A stretch of 64,000 nt of DNA from Andrena cerasifolii (GCF_050908995.1 NC_135133.1:10458001-10522000); one strand, 5' to 3'. Shown: positions 1-12,062, numbered from the stretch's first letter. Translations and numbers: made by a program. The notes: a model not told the origin generated them from the letters alone.

Positions 1-3000
1 TGTACACGTATGTTCGAAAAGTATATTCCTTTTTATGTAATTTGGATCCAATCGACTTTGTTTTGTACTTCCCGCTGTTTGTTACATTTTTTTTAGTAAA
101 TAATTAGAATTTAGATACCTACAGTAATTTGAATAAGATTTATTTTTAGATAATCAGGTATATTCAACCAGCTTGGATACGAAACTAAATATGTACTCAT
201 TCCAGGCATTTCAATTTCCACCATCTCCCGGTATCAGGCTCGAATAAACGTTCTCCGAATGTTTATTCAATATTTGGAGCGCATTTCCATTATTGCAATA
301 TTGAAAAATACATGTCTCTCGCAACTGGGTCGCCGTAGGGTAACAAATAATTCAAACCAACAAAGCTTATTGATTTTACTGTAGCATTAACGTTCCCTGC
401 AAACAAACTATATCCAGCACAGCCACATATCCCGCAAAATTAAAAAAATCCACCAATGAACAAGAGAATTATTAATCTCAACCAAGAACACCCCATTCCA
501 ATATCAAAAAAAGAAGAAGAAACCCACCCCAAATTGCTATTCATACTATTCTTCAATCCATACTATTTAATATAAAAAAAAAAATCAAAAATCCACTGAA
601 GTTATAAAGCTTTATAGCGCTCTTTGAACACATCAGGAAGCTTAAGGGGGAACCCCAATCGACGAGCACAAGTTTATATAAAACTTTGTGAGTGTTTTTT
701 TTCGGAAACTGAGCAGAGGATCCATGTAAAATTGTGAGGGTATCTTTATTATACTTATACTTTATTATACGTTGCTCCCACCCTCTCGCTGGGGGCGCTT
801 CTATAAATTTCATTTCCATAGATGGAGGCAATCTGGAAGCGGGACGCATATTGCGAGCATGTATCTTCCCGTGGGTTTACGCACGCTGCCCGTTTCTCAT
901 TCGCAGCGGTCGGCGTTGCTGCTGGATTTTAAAATTTCAATTTTATTCGAGGGGTGGATTTGCGCGGAGCGTACGAAGGACGCGACGTGGCGTTTCAACT
1001 CTGCCTTATTGCCTTTTCAACTCCAGTTTCTTTGAGGCGTTACCATCTTTGCGCGACAGACGGACCCTCTCGTCTTCGCCATCGTAATTGGTCTTGTTTC
1101 ATTGCTGAATAAGTGTGTTTAAAATCAGGAGAGTTAAGAGGCGGTGTAGATGTGGCGTTGAAGAATTGCAGGGCTGACAATCATAGGGGTGTAAGTCCGA
1201 ATTTTTATAATTTGACTTAATAACAGTTTTTAAGTCTTAAAGGCTCCATCTGTTTACATTCGCAGTGAATTAAGTTATAAATTCATACTTGACTGCGAGA
1301 TAAGAACATTTCTCTTTAGCACCTAACTAACAAGAGCAGAGCGTTTCGAAACATAGGTACTGGCGTAAATCCGACTAACAATAAGTGTCGTCGCTCTTAT
1401 CAGCGCAACGCATGAACAGTATTCTTAATATGTACAGCAGAAAGCTTCTATATGTTTGTGTGTTTGCCTGTCGCCTAAAATTTTCGAACGATAAATTCTG
1501 GGGTCATGAAATGTGCCTCAGCTCATTATGCCCGACTAATCCAGATGAATGTGACTATTTTCACAACAAAAAAAACTAAAAAAATTTTTTTTATAAAATC
1601 AGAATCTAAATTTCGAGCGAAGCCGAGTAGTGAGGAGAGTAAATTAATATAACGAATCACATCACATCTTCTAATAAACTTAACTCCCACATCTTTGAGT
1701 TGCTGAGTAATTGAGTTATATAAGCTGCTAAAGAATTCTTAACAGGAAAATATAAAGCACAACGATATTATGGAATTTTAAGAAATTAGGAAATACAAAT
1801 TCTTCTATTATATTGTGTATTGTTGTATTTACAAGAAAAGAGCCACGTTTCTACCATGAAAACTAATAGAAATAGGAAGCGACAGTATCAACCCCACAGT
1901 GTGTAAACTCGATCTTGGAGAAATATTCCCGAGTTTTATTGACTCAGTATGAAGATTCGACGGCAAATCCCCAATCGAAGTTACATTTATAGCGTTCTTG
2001 AGAGGGACTCTCAAGTACGAAGGTTCGGCTGCACGAGATGGGTGCACAGCCACAAATGGACTCGAGATAAACTTTTGAGATACTTAGGCAGCGGAGGAGT
2101 ACGTAGATAGTTCCTCGTGGGAGTTTCAATCGAGGAATGCTAGTCAGGTTGCTTTTCATTCGCACAAACTGAGATTTCATCGCGTAAAACTGTACGAAAT
2201 GGTGTTCTTTTCGGAAGGAGAATTATTGAAGAAGAATATAAAAGTGCAAAGTTGAAATATGAATGAGATTCAGTAGGATGACTAAATATAATTTCTAGTA
2301 GTATTTTAATACGCAGTGTCGTCTAATTGACTGAAAAACAAATTGAAACACAATTTATCTTCTCAACTTAACAAAATTCTATTTAATTTGTTCATTTACT
2401 TTGCTCAACGCCTCCCAATATTCCCTAAAAACGTCAATATCTTACTTCCGTTATCACAGAACACAATTCATGAGAATCGTAATTTATGAATTTACTCAAA
2501 TTAAGCACAAGTGTATTCAACGTACCACAGACATTTGATTTAACCGCTCCACATTGTTTACAGTCTTCTCGAATAGTTAAAAAATATTATAGAATCACAC
2601 CGTTCAACTGAGTTTCAATTTCGAACACATAAGGCTGCTCCAAAATTATTATAAAACAATCCAACACCAGCAAATTCCTCATACCATAAGAAATCATAAA
2701 GTTAGTTACCACTTTGCAATCTCAGACTTCGTTTTCAAGGTAGAAGCAGCTAAAGTTGAGGAATCCGATTTCCGGTGGCCGTCACTAGAAACCCAGTAGT
2801 AGTTGCACTCACACGCGAGTCACACGAATAATTCTGACGATTTGTTCGGTCACTGGTATCTCGATTTTTACCAGTGTATCAAGGAATATTAAAATGCAAA
2901 CGAGTTTCATATCACTGCCACGTCACTCTACAACAACGCGTCCCGAGGAATGTCCTTAGAGAGACCCTCTCGCAATCACTGCCCGAATAATACTGATTGC

Positions 3001-3360
3001 TCGAAGCTAACCTCGACAAGGGCGTCGAGGACTGTCTCCAAATTCGGAATACACAAAAACAGTGACGCCGGTAGGCAGGCAGGGAAAGTGGGGAGTCGGT
3101 CGGTGGTAGACTCGATCGCCTGTGTACGTGACTTAGAACATAGTAAGGACAAGAACGTATTACTGGGCTCGATATCCTAGTAAACGAGCCTATTTTTCAC
3201 TTTCACGACCCATTCTTTCCCTTTTCTTTCCCAATGCGAAATTCAGGCCCAATCCTCTCGCACTCTCCCACATTTTTCAGTTAACTTTGCATTTTCTATT
3301 TATTCCGAATTTCGAGGGGATACTCAGAATTTCCTCTGGCAACTTTTAAGTAGTGTGCGT
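1..3360. other. Non-coding AT-rich DNA, no gene recognised
   Basis: Only short open frames with no family resemblance. A GC-richer patch at about 770-1080 has overlapping frames that look like chance. Nothing else can be supported. Confidence 0.6.
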
Positions 3361-3429
3361 TGAAAGTCAGACTCCTCGCGACTTTTAATCCCTTATGTTT
3401 TGAAAATGAAACCTTAGATGATGAAATGA

Positions 3430-3665
3430 TAAAGGATTCTTTATTTATTCGATGTAACGGAGATCCTAGATCTGATTTCTATCTCGCACGTGGATTCCAG
3501 ATTTGATGTCTACATATGTCACAAGTAGGTTCAAGATTCTATGTCTGTCTTCTTAATGGATGTTAGATTCTTTGTCTACCTAATTGGTAGATTCTACATT
3601 GAATTTCTACCTCATAGATAAACTCTACATTCCAAACCCTAGTTTTGCATTTTCTACGTACTCTG
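3430..3665. repeat. Diverged minisatellite, copy 1
   Basis: It consists of irregular units built around GATTCTATGTCTACCTAAT and GTAGATTC. The downstream part (3515-3655) aligns with 28180-28330, including shared TTAATGGATGTTAGATTCT and a shared end CCAAACCCTA. Confidence 0.6.
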
Positions 3666-3705
3666 AATCTGAAAATATAGTCTGGACTTTGTGTGGCCAC
3701 TTTAA

Positions 3706-3874
3706 CTCTTAGGCGACGAATGATTCGAATCCATGAAGGATGCAGGGGCGATTTTGAGCCACAATTTAATTCACACACACCTCAGAATAAAATCGTCAAT
3801 TTCTTCAAGAAGTAATAGACGTGGTTTGATATTTAAGGTGGGTCTAAATTGCCCCTGCATCCGCCATGCGAGGG
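3706..3874. mobile_element. TTAA-flanked short inverted-repeat element (piggyBac-like MITE)
   Basis: TTAA occurs at 3702-3705 and 3875-3878. Inner inverted segments share GGATGCAGGGGC (left 3739-3750; right arm ending CCCTGCATCC). The right end, TTTGATATTT through GCGAGGGTTAA, is repeated at 20736-20788. TTAA target duplication is the hallmark of piggyBac elements. There is no coding capacity, and the extreme left end is diverged. Confidence 0.5.
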
Positions 3875-3942
3875 TTAAATAACACATTGAAAGCCACACT
3901 CGCGACTTTTAATTCCTTATATTATATTTTGAATATAGGATT

Positions 3943-6201
3943 TATAATTCTAGACGGAACTCCCCATTTTCTGACAATTTAAATATATTCCATAATATAA
4001 CTATAACACTATTAATTATAATTATTTCTTTAACCTTATTTATTACAACCTAAAGCCACAGATCAAAATATAATAAATGATTCTTTCACTCCTTTTTGGA
4101 ATTAATTTGAATCTAAGGAACCTTAGATTCTCCTATACTTATCCCACAATTTTGGGATGCCCTGCAACTAAACAGTACTGGTTCTAAGATTTGCTGATCT
4201 CAAAATCCAGCGCAAGCAGCGGTTGTCATCAAGTTCGAATGTCTTTCAAGCGAATCATCTGCCACACCACCGGATTGTCTTTCTCGCGGTGCCACGAGGA
4301 TCTTCACAATGTAGACAAAAGACGAACGACAAGCTCCGCGAGAGTTTCTGCTATCGCGTTCGAGGATAGCACAGCTGGCCAGTCGACAGTTTCGGTGGAA
4401 ACGGAAGCATTACAACTCGGCAGGCATGGAAACGCGCGGGCTTAATTATACGTACGAATGGTTAGAGTAGTTCCAGAGGCAGTAGCGTAGTTTCAGAGAT
4501 ACATAAAAGCGACAGGAACGGTGCTCGCGGTTTGTTTCTTTTGTAGACATTTGTATTACCAACGACCGTCCCATTTTGAGCGCGCGGATGCTACGTTGTA
4601 CCGTGCCATTAATTTCTTAATAGCGGTTCGTTGAACGTTAATACACTCGTTCGAACGAGCCGAGACTTGGGGACGCGGCGGCATCGACAGGGCGATAAAA
4701 TTAGGCCCTTCGTAAAATGTCAGCTGGCAGTGGTGTACAAAAAGTTGGACGAGGATTTTGAAAACGGTGCGGGCGAACACTTCGCTTTTAATTTGTACAT
4801 ACTCTTATCAATTGCAAAGTGGATGTACCAAAGGTAACAAGTGCCAAATAATAGCGCAAGTAGCAGAATAATAGAAAAGGACACATTTGATAGTGATGGG
4901 TTCAAGTTCAATATGTACTCACGACTCCGAGTCAATTCCAGTACAGAAGTTTCATTTCATGGGATTCGAATACTACTCATAAGAGGTGACGTTTCATTCT
5001 ATGTACTTCAAAAATACTTAGGTTATACAAGCATTACACAAACACATAAAAATCCGTACAATAGGTAGTCCCTGCACAAAAATTCGTGAAACTAAAATCC
5101 TTTTGTTCGACCGGCAAAGTAGAAAGGACCCTTAGCATTTAACGTAATATTTAATTACAGAGAAATCCTAATTAATCTAATTTTACATTTACCCTTTGAT
5201 GATGAACATTTATCCCACTGCACAGTTATAATTTGTCGCTTATCCTTGGATAATCCATTCACACAAATTTCCCTCCCATGTCCATGAAAACGTACCTCCT
5301 AAAATAAAAAAGAATTCACCCTACACAAACAAACCATCGGGCAGATTCTGACAATCGAACCCACAGCTTGCGCAAAAGTGGGCGCAGAAGCTGAACCGCG
5401 CTCGACTATCAACAGGGATTCCTGGCCAGGAAAAAGAAGGACGCGTCTCGGTTCAGCGGGTGCGCATTCTTTCGGTAAATTCCGCGTACGCGGGAGGCTG
5501 GTAGGTTAATAGGGGAGGGCAGGTATCTTCCCTCCCTGCATCTCTTCCGCCTGGGAAAATAAGAGATCATCGAGGCCTTGGAGGGGCAAACGCGGGGCTC
5601 TACCCCTTTGCTGTGTGAAATCGAGACTTCCGTTTGAAAGAAGGGGCTGGATGCGAAGGGTTAAAGGGATGGCGCGTTTCTCTTGAATCTGGAGACGGGG
5701 ATGCGCGGGAATGACGAGAACCTTGGCTGAAGTACGCGTCGACGAATTCTTGAGGAGCTTCCTCGAGCTTTCTCCAAGAAAAGCAGCGCTACGTTCTTTG
5801 AGCCGACCGCCTTCGGGGCGCTCGGATCGGTCGTTTTAAATAATAGAATAAAGGTGGATTGGATCTGAGAAAGGGATCTTCCTTCGGGATGATTTCTTCG
5901 GCTCCTTCTTTAAGTCTCTAGGAGTGTCGTTGTTTTCCGTCTGACCTCCTTCGTAATTCGATTTCGAGATGGGTTTGGAGATGTAGCAGACTGTACATTC
6001 AGCTTGTTTGTGATTTTATTTATCTGGTTTGTCTCTTGACTGGTCATCTTTGGTAGACTTACTGTGTTCACTGTGGGGCGCTTTTGGGGTGGGAGCAGAT
6101 TGAATTTTCCTTGACTGCTTTTTGTTAGTTATGAAGGTTATATACAACTACAATTACTTCTAAACTACCCTTAAAACCACATTCTAATATCTAATTCTTT
6201 T
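3943..6201. other. Non-coding, with GC-rich patches
   Basis: Patches at about 4330-4760 and 5340-5980 are richer in GC and CpG, with no conserved protein in either strand. No RNA gene was recognised. Confidence 0.5.
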
Positions 6202-6220
6202 TATGTTACAGGTAAGAGAC
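6191..6220 (+). promoter_or_regulatory. Candidate recursive-splicing ratchet point
   Basis: A CTAAT branch-like motif (6191-6195) and a T-rich tract end in TTACAG, immediately followed by GTAAGAG. A juxtaposed 3' and 5' splice site is the defining structure of ratchet points in long insect introns. If this stretch lies in the 5' intron of the downstream + strand kinesin gene, it would be on the right strand. No transcript evidence is available here. Confidence 0.35.
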
Positions 6221-6283
6221 TCCACGATCCACCTACCCCTTTAAAAAAACCCGCGGCAGAGTCGGAAATTGCAAGTACAATTA
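6212..6283 (+). CDS. Candidate 72-nt internal exon (unidentified)
   Basis: The stretch lies between a good acceptor (TTATGTTACAG) and a good donor (TTA|GTAAGTAAA) and is open in one frame only: KRLHDPPTPLKKPAAESEIA then STI, with one base left over. Its length is a multiple of three, so it could be included or skipped without changing frame. No protein family is recognised. Alternatively it is an RS-exon, the by-product of a ratchet point, and never reaches mature mRNA. Other frames hit a stop early. Confidence 0.25.
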
Positions 6284-8992
6284 GTAAGTAAACACGATGA
6301 AACTCATCGAATACGTACAGCCTCAAATGTAACGAATAATCACACAGCTTACGCTTCTTTAGCCTTCGATTACTCAATCCAAACTGCAGCTACTCAAAAC
6401 CCCAAACGATCGCGACCACGCGTTTAATGGCGTCGCTCTTTTGTGCCGAAGACTCGCGGTCAATTTATCATTTCCGTAGGAAATCGAATCGAGCACAGCA
6501 TCATGTCGACGCTAGCCCACCTCTTGTCACCGATAGTTGCCGCAAATTAGCGCGAAGTTTCGAGATAAACGTCGATGAATTGTTTTTAAAGAGGGCATCA
6601 GCGGCCGATATCCGGCTGGCTCGAAATAAATCTGGCGGGAGAAATAAATGCGAAGGGGGAAGATCAATAGCAAGCCGCGCTCGACACATTTCCGGTTTCC
6701 CAATTTCTCCCAGCTTTTTTTCCAGTTTTTCGCTTTCTGCCGTTTCGATCGCGCGTGTAAGCGTCCGCCTCTTGTTTACAATTAATCGCGAATATTGCTG
6801 GCGGGCTTGACGAGAAATTAATTGCGACTCGCGGTGAACGCAAGTGGGAGCGCGCGTTTTATTTGCTCGAGGGTGTAGCGCTGCGATGGTGATTTTTTTT
6901 TAGACAGTTAGAGGAGTATTCCGGGTAATTTATTGATAACACTTGTGGCATTGTGTGGGTCACTGGTGAAATTAAATTCATTTTGAGGCAATTATGTGTT
7001 TTGATTGGATGTTGGAGTAAAGCAAGGGAAAGAAACTGTGAAAAATTTTGTAGAATTGCTGTGGAATATCATAGTTTAATTGTTTTTTGTTTTAGTATTC
7101 TTTGAGGAGTTACTGAATATTTGAAACTCTACCGTGATAAAGAGCATGTTAATGTTTTGTGGGATTTTTACATCCGTAATATTAACGACTGAAGAAATAT
7201 ATATGTATTTTTGCTTTGATTTTGCTGAATGAAAGTAAAGTAAAAGTTGTTTAGAGAATGTAGGATTATTAAATGGTAAATTGAGACAGTTACTGCGTCT
7301 TTAGTAATGTCAATGGCGCCATAATTCTTGCAATTATCTTCCATAAGCTCTTTTCTTTTCTCTGTATCTTCCTACTACGATTGATAATTATTATTGCGCT
7401 ATTTATTGACCCGAGGCAGTGTTACGATTATTTTTATCTGTGAAAATTACTTGGGGTGAAGCAATTTTCAACTCAATGAACCGACGATTATTTCATAACA
7501 TCCTCGTGCATTCTAATTTGTTAATGAACAACAGTCATTGATGGAAGAAAAGACCTGTTGTATCGTACACGAAATTTTATATTTTTATACACGCATAAAT
7601 AACGTATGTATAAATGAACACATGAAAATAGCTTAAAGGTTATTATACAACGAAGATCACAGAACTTTAGGTGCATACCACGTTGATGTCATTAATAATC
7701 TTTTTTATATGACGCATGCGCTGGTGTATAATTCCCCTTTGTTGAATTACATTATTTCTGTTACTCAGGCTTGGCCATTGTTTGAACAAAATATTTTAGA
7801 AATGATTCTTCAAGTAATATACTATCTTGACTACAAGTTAGTTTCAAATACTCGTACGTTACTTTATTCGAACAAGCAAGTAATTTTCCTCTGAATTATT
7901 TCGTTATTGTGTAACTAATGAAATAATTTTATATTTTATATGATTATTTATTTTATTATTAATCAAATCTGTCAACTAGAATTAAACAGTTCTGAAAGCT
8001 CTATTATTTTATTCGAAACAGTTATCCGAAATAAAAACTCATTTCAAAATGATTTATTATTGCAATTATTATTCGTGAAATGTTATTATCATTTATGAAA
8101 CCATTATTCCGAACATTATCTTGCATATTGTTTTTCAAATAATTTATTGCCCACTATTCACACTTCAAATCTAATAAAAAACCTGCCCAATATTAATTTC
8201 ACAAAAACCCAAACCGTAAGCTCTCTTATACTCAAAGATGCGAGTGTTTCAAGTACGATGCTAGCCCAATTTTCACGCATAAATAATTGCCTCCAGGCGA
8301 TTCTACTTGATTCAGAAAAGTACGACGAATTTTATAGCCGCTGCTTTTGAAACGCCGGCGACACTCGTAAACGTAATTATTGGAGGGAAAAGAAGAGAGC
8401 AACGGCGACTGACAAGATCTACTTTCACGATGTTCGCCGTAGTTAGGGGGTAATTACGGTGGCACGGTTCGGTGAACGAAAAAATCATCGAGTTCTTTAC
8501 CCTGCTCGGTACCACGAGCTGCTTTTATCAGCAATCGTTGCTCCGAACGTGTCAATTGAAGGTGTCGTTGACACGTCGGTGTTGAGCAACGTTTAATTCA
8601 AGGAACAACATTATCATTTGAGTAATATCTTCATCTTCAGATCAGATTTTAACATCAACTATCTCGACACTGAAAATCGAACTCTGAGACATTTCACTCT
8701 GCAGTCTGCACACTTTCTGTCCGTGTTTCTCTTACTTCCTTCCTGTTTTTATGCTTTCAAGTATTTTCTCCTATCGGGAATGTTTTTCTAGGCTATTATA
8801 TCGTCCTGCTTTCGATATCTTGAATGGAAGATAAGAATCGCGAGACACTTCAAATCTAGTATGGTGATAGATAATTTTAATTTTCGATAAAAATTCAATT
8901 TGCTTGCCGAGGTGTTATTTCAGTTTAATTAGCGCGCGGAATGTAATTAGTTATTTATGAAATCACTGTCGAGATAGCTTTAATGTCACATA
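6284..8992. other. Non-coding AT-rich DNA
   Basis: A GC-richer patch at 6420-6860 holds overlapping frames on both strands with no family match. The rest is AT-rich. A diverged copy of 9500-9640 lies at about 7320-7460. Confidence 0.5.
7320..7460 (+). repeat. Diverged direct duplication, copy 1
   Basis: The segment with CGATTGATAATTATTATT and GATTATTTTTATCTGTGAAA aligns with 9530-9640 (GCGATTGATAATTGTTATTT, GATTATTTTTATCTGCAAAA), keeping order and spacing. No function is evident. Confidence 0.5.
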
Positions 8993-9373
8993 CAGTGGCG
9001 GATAAAACTATTGGACCGCCCTTTAAAACAGAATAACTTTCTTAAAATTGATCCGAACGACTTGAGTTTTTTTTTGAGATCCTAGAAGGACTAGAACTGA
9101 TTTTGATGAAATTTTCAGCATGTATGCAACTTACTTAAAGCTACAAAATGTGTTTTTTAAATTTTCATTATAGGATCGGATAAAAAAAGTTGAAAAACGA
9201 CCTTCACTATTTTCTTCGCTATTCCGACCAATTGCATTCTTTTTCAAAACGACGAAACACGTCACCTAGTAAACTAATCCTTCTAGCTTCTCAAAAGAAC
9301 TCAAATCGTTTGGACCAATTTTAAACAAGTCATTCTAATTTAAAGTGTGTCGCAATACTTTTATCCGGCACTG
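8993..9373. mobile_element. Tc1/mariner-like foldback MITE with TA target site
   Basis: The ends are CAGTGGCGGATAAAACTATT (8993) and, reverse complemented, CAGTGCCGGATAAAAGTATT (to 9373), flanked by TA at 8991-8992 and 9374-9375. The similarity continues far inward (AAAATTGATCCGAACGACTT against AAAATTGGTCCAAACGATTT), so much of the 381 bp is one imperfect palindrome. There is no transposase. TA duplication and the CAGTG terminus indicate Tc1-like mobilisation. Confidence 0.85.
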
Positions 9374-10491
9374 TAATTCGATTTACATTTTCTTTGTATT
9401 ATGAAGAAGAATATCGAGGAAAAATATTAGTTGCCCCCTTGTTTTGCCACTAATTATTATGTTTTAATTAAGATAGCCAATGGGCAATGACTTAAGCGAT
9501 GTCAGTGACGCCACGATTTCTTTCAATCGTCTTGCAGAAGCTTATTTCCCTAGAGTTTTAATGCGATTGATAATTGTTATTTCACTAGCTATCGGCTCGA
9601 AACGTTACTGATTATTTTTATCTGCAAAAGTTGGGGTGCTCTAGAAATTATTTATAACTCCAATATTTTCAGAGCATCTACTGATCTTCTTTTATACTGA
9701 ATTTTAAACGCGTGTTTATTTTCTAACGAAATGAAAATGCAGGTCAGTTTTGAGTTCTCAGTGGCATTGATAAATCGGTGAATTATGTCACACTTAATTA
9801 CCGAAGTGTAAATAAATTTCTGATCAATATTCTTGTAATGTTTTATTACCGGAGATTTATTTCCTCGATCAGTCCTCCAATTCTCTAAGGAAGCACTGTC
9901 ATTTATATTTCTTTTTCCTTAAATGCTTCGACCATATTTTCGTATTAATAAACTTTATACATTCCTTCCCCCACCCCCTAATTTCCTTATTCCCTCTTGT
10001 TTAAATTTACCGTGCAGATTGCAGCCCAGTCGTTTCACATGCAATCATTTCACGGTTAAGCTAAACGTTAAATAATACATTGATGATACTGGCCGGGGTA
10101 ATTCGTCTGCGTGCCTAATTACAGAGCGACTCCGCGCTTTTCGCATACTTTACGCTTGACTTTCCACAGTGATTGTCGTTTGCGTTTACTGTTCGCTTCT
10201 ACTTCCATGGTCAACCGTTTCCAAAGGAAACGCCAGTTTGGTGTACTGAATAAATATTTCAAACGAAGAAACTCATTTCCCAGACATTCGAAATCCATCG
10301 AATCTTACATAATCCACTCAACTCTGGAAAATTTCTAATGAACTCTGACCAAATTTTACTAATACACTGCTAGTTCATCGACAACTTATTCTGCGTCATC
10401 AGAACTAGATGCCTAATCAGAAGAATTCGGTATGTTCAAACCTACGCTGTTTATATAAAATAATTTGAATTTCGACCGCATAAATCGTTCT
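9374..10491. other. Non-coding AT-rich DNA
   Basis: It contains the second copy of the 7320-7460 duplication at about 9500-9640. Nothing else is recognised. Confidence 0.5.
9500..9640 (+). repeat. Diverged direct duplication, copy 2
   Basis: Partner of 7320-7460 in the same orientation about 2.2 kb away. The Tc1-like MITE lies between the copies. Confidence 0.5.
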
Positions 10492-10552
10492 AATTAAAAG
10501 AGTGTTGTTTCGGCGCACTGGTTCGGTCCTTCGAAACAACACTCTTTTAATT
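10492..10552. repeat. Perfect hairpin, 21-bp arms
   Basis: The left arm 10492-10512 begins AATTAAAAGAGTGTTGTTTC and is the exact reverse complement of 10532-10552, with a 19-base GC-richer loop. A 12-bp direct repeat TACGCTGTTTAT lies outside it at 10443-10454 and 10555-10566. It could be a small foldback element, or a hairpin transcript if expressed. Confidence 0.9.
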
Positions 10553-10566
10553 GTTACGCTGTTTAT

Positions 10567-12062
10567 GTACTAAATCCTCAATCGATACACAAGCGATTAC
10601 AATAGAGGGAAAGAGATTCATCTGAAAGAAGGAGAATATAGGGCCGCCTCCATACGTTCCCTCCTTGTTCGCGGAGCGGGGTCCACTTAATTGACTCTTT
10701 CCCCATGTACACAGAGACCGCAGAGAAAGGAAGAGAGATTGAATTAATTTCACGGTAGAGCGAAAATGGAAGCCCGAAGAGTCCGCAGGACCCGCCAATT
10801 TTCCGGAAACCCGAACTTCCACGAATTGTTCCGGGCTATTGCACCGTCGCGAGACTCTCATTGCGCGGAAAACTTCTGGATATGTGGGTCAGAGGATTTC
10901 CACGCACGGTTGTCTGCCCCACGGGCTAATTCGCGTTAAATAATCGGCGCGATTATTCGCACGATTTGAGAGCGTCTTGTCCCTTTGTTTCGACGACACT
11001 TGGACGACAGCATAATCGGGCAACTTACTTTCTCGACGGAATCGTTGGAAAATTTTGTTTCGTTAGACGATGAACTTAGAGTAGTGATTTATTTCACTGC
11101 AAATGTACCTATTGTAGAGTAGAAATTCCACTATCCGAACGATTCTACTATGCGAATGTTCTGTCATTCGACAGTACATTTTCTTTCGCGGTCGTGGAAA
11201 ACAGCCCCCTCGATCGCTTCTTCAGCATCACGAAACGTACCCTTACCCGCGCGAGCACACTTTCGCCCCGACAATGCGAGCTGCAATTCCTCAGAATACG
11301 AACGAGCCTCGAGAGTAGAAAAAGAACCTCACTTCCACTGGTAAGAGCGGGTCCACGAGAAAAGGGGATCATCGCAATTTAATCTTCGTGGAGATCTTCT
11401 GAAAAGCTCGCTGGCGAATTCACCAGTCGTCCTTTTCGGGCTTGTGCGCCCCTCCACCTTCATATTTATCGTCTATATGCTCGCTGTGTGTGTTTATGCG
11501 CGCGTGTGTGCGGGGATGTGAGTATCGTTCGCAGCTGAAAAGTTCTTCATCTTCTCCCGGCTGGCGTCCGACTGCTCTGGGACTTTTCAGGTTCGCCTTT
11601 CAACCGCGAAACGAGGGAAATAATTCCATTTGATCTGCATAACTCGAGAGGGGTCGAGCACACGGGCTCGCGCTCGCGTGCACCGCGCGTTTTCATCCGA
11701 CGCGAATGGGCCTCGCGTGCGCGTCGAGCATCGCCTTCCTCTTCGACACCAACGTCCCCGTTATGAGTAGAGTAAATCCCCGCGTGTCTATGTCCCTGTG
11801 CCTGACTCCTGGGGAAAGGAAGGAGATTTGTCGCGTTCGGTGGAAATTTTGAGAAAGAAGGGATTCTGAATATCGTTTGTGGTCCTTTAGATCTTATTTT
11901 GAGGAACTGTATTCCGCTTACGCCGATTGGGGGCTAGTTTCAGAATTTACAGGTAAGAATAATTTCTGCTGTTCGCAATATTCGAAGAGGTCGCTCATAA
12001 TTCGAATAGATCTAATATCACACTTACTGAAAATAAGGAAGTTGACATTTCGAAACTGAATA
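10567..12062. other. GC-rich patches without a recognised gene
   Basis: Between 10620 and 11860 the sequence is CpG-richer, and short frames stay open on both strands by composition. None resembles a known protein. A possible small exon sits at 11891-11952. Confidence 0.5.
11891..11952 (+). CDS. Candidate 62-nt internal exon (unidentified)
   Basis: The acceptor GTGGTCCTTTAG and donor ACAG|GTAAGA are both good. One frame is open: after one base it reads SYFEELYSAYADWGLVSEFT with one base left over. Its phase does not join directly to the 6212-6283 candidate. The peptide matches no family I recognise, and a chance arrangement in a 46-kb region is quite possible. Confidence 0.2.

Larger units (their letters stand above)
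3361..3942. repeat. Diverged direct repeats flanking a repeat-rich segment
   Basis: A block at 3361-3404 (containing CGCGACTTTTAATCCCTTAT) recurs in the same direction at 3888-3942 (CGCGACTTTTAATTCCTTAT). Between them lie a minisatellite-like stretch and a TTAA-flanked inverted-repeat element. This could be a local duplication or two ends of one composite element. Confidence 0.5.

Noticed and set aside
11592..11640. SPFNRE-like peptide after a good acceptor, considered as the missing kinesin N-terminal exon
   Set aside because: The preceding residues do not form the VAVRVRPFN strand and the downstream peptide does not match kinesin.
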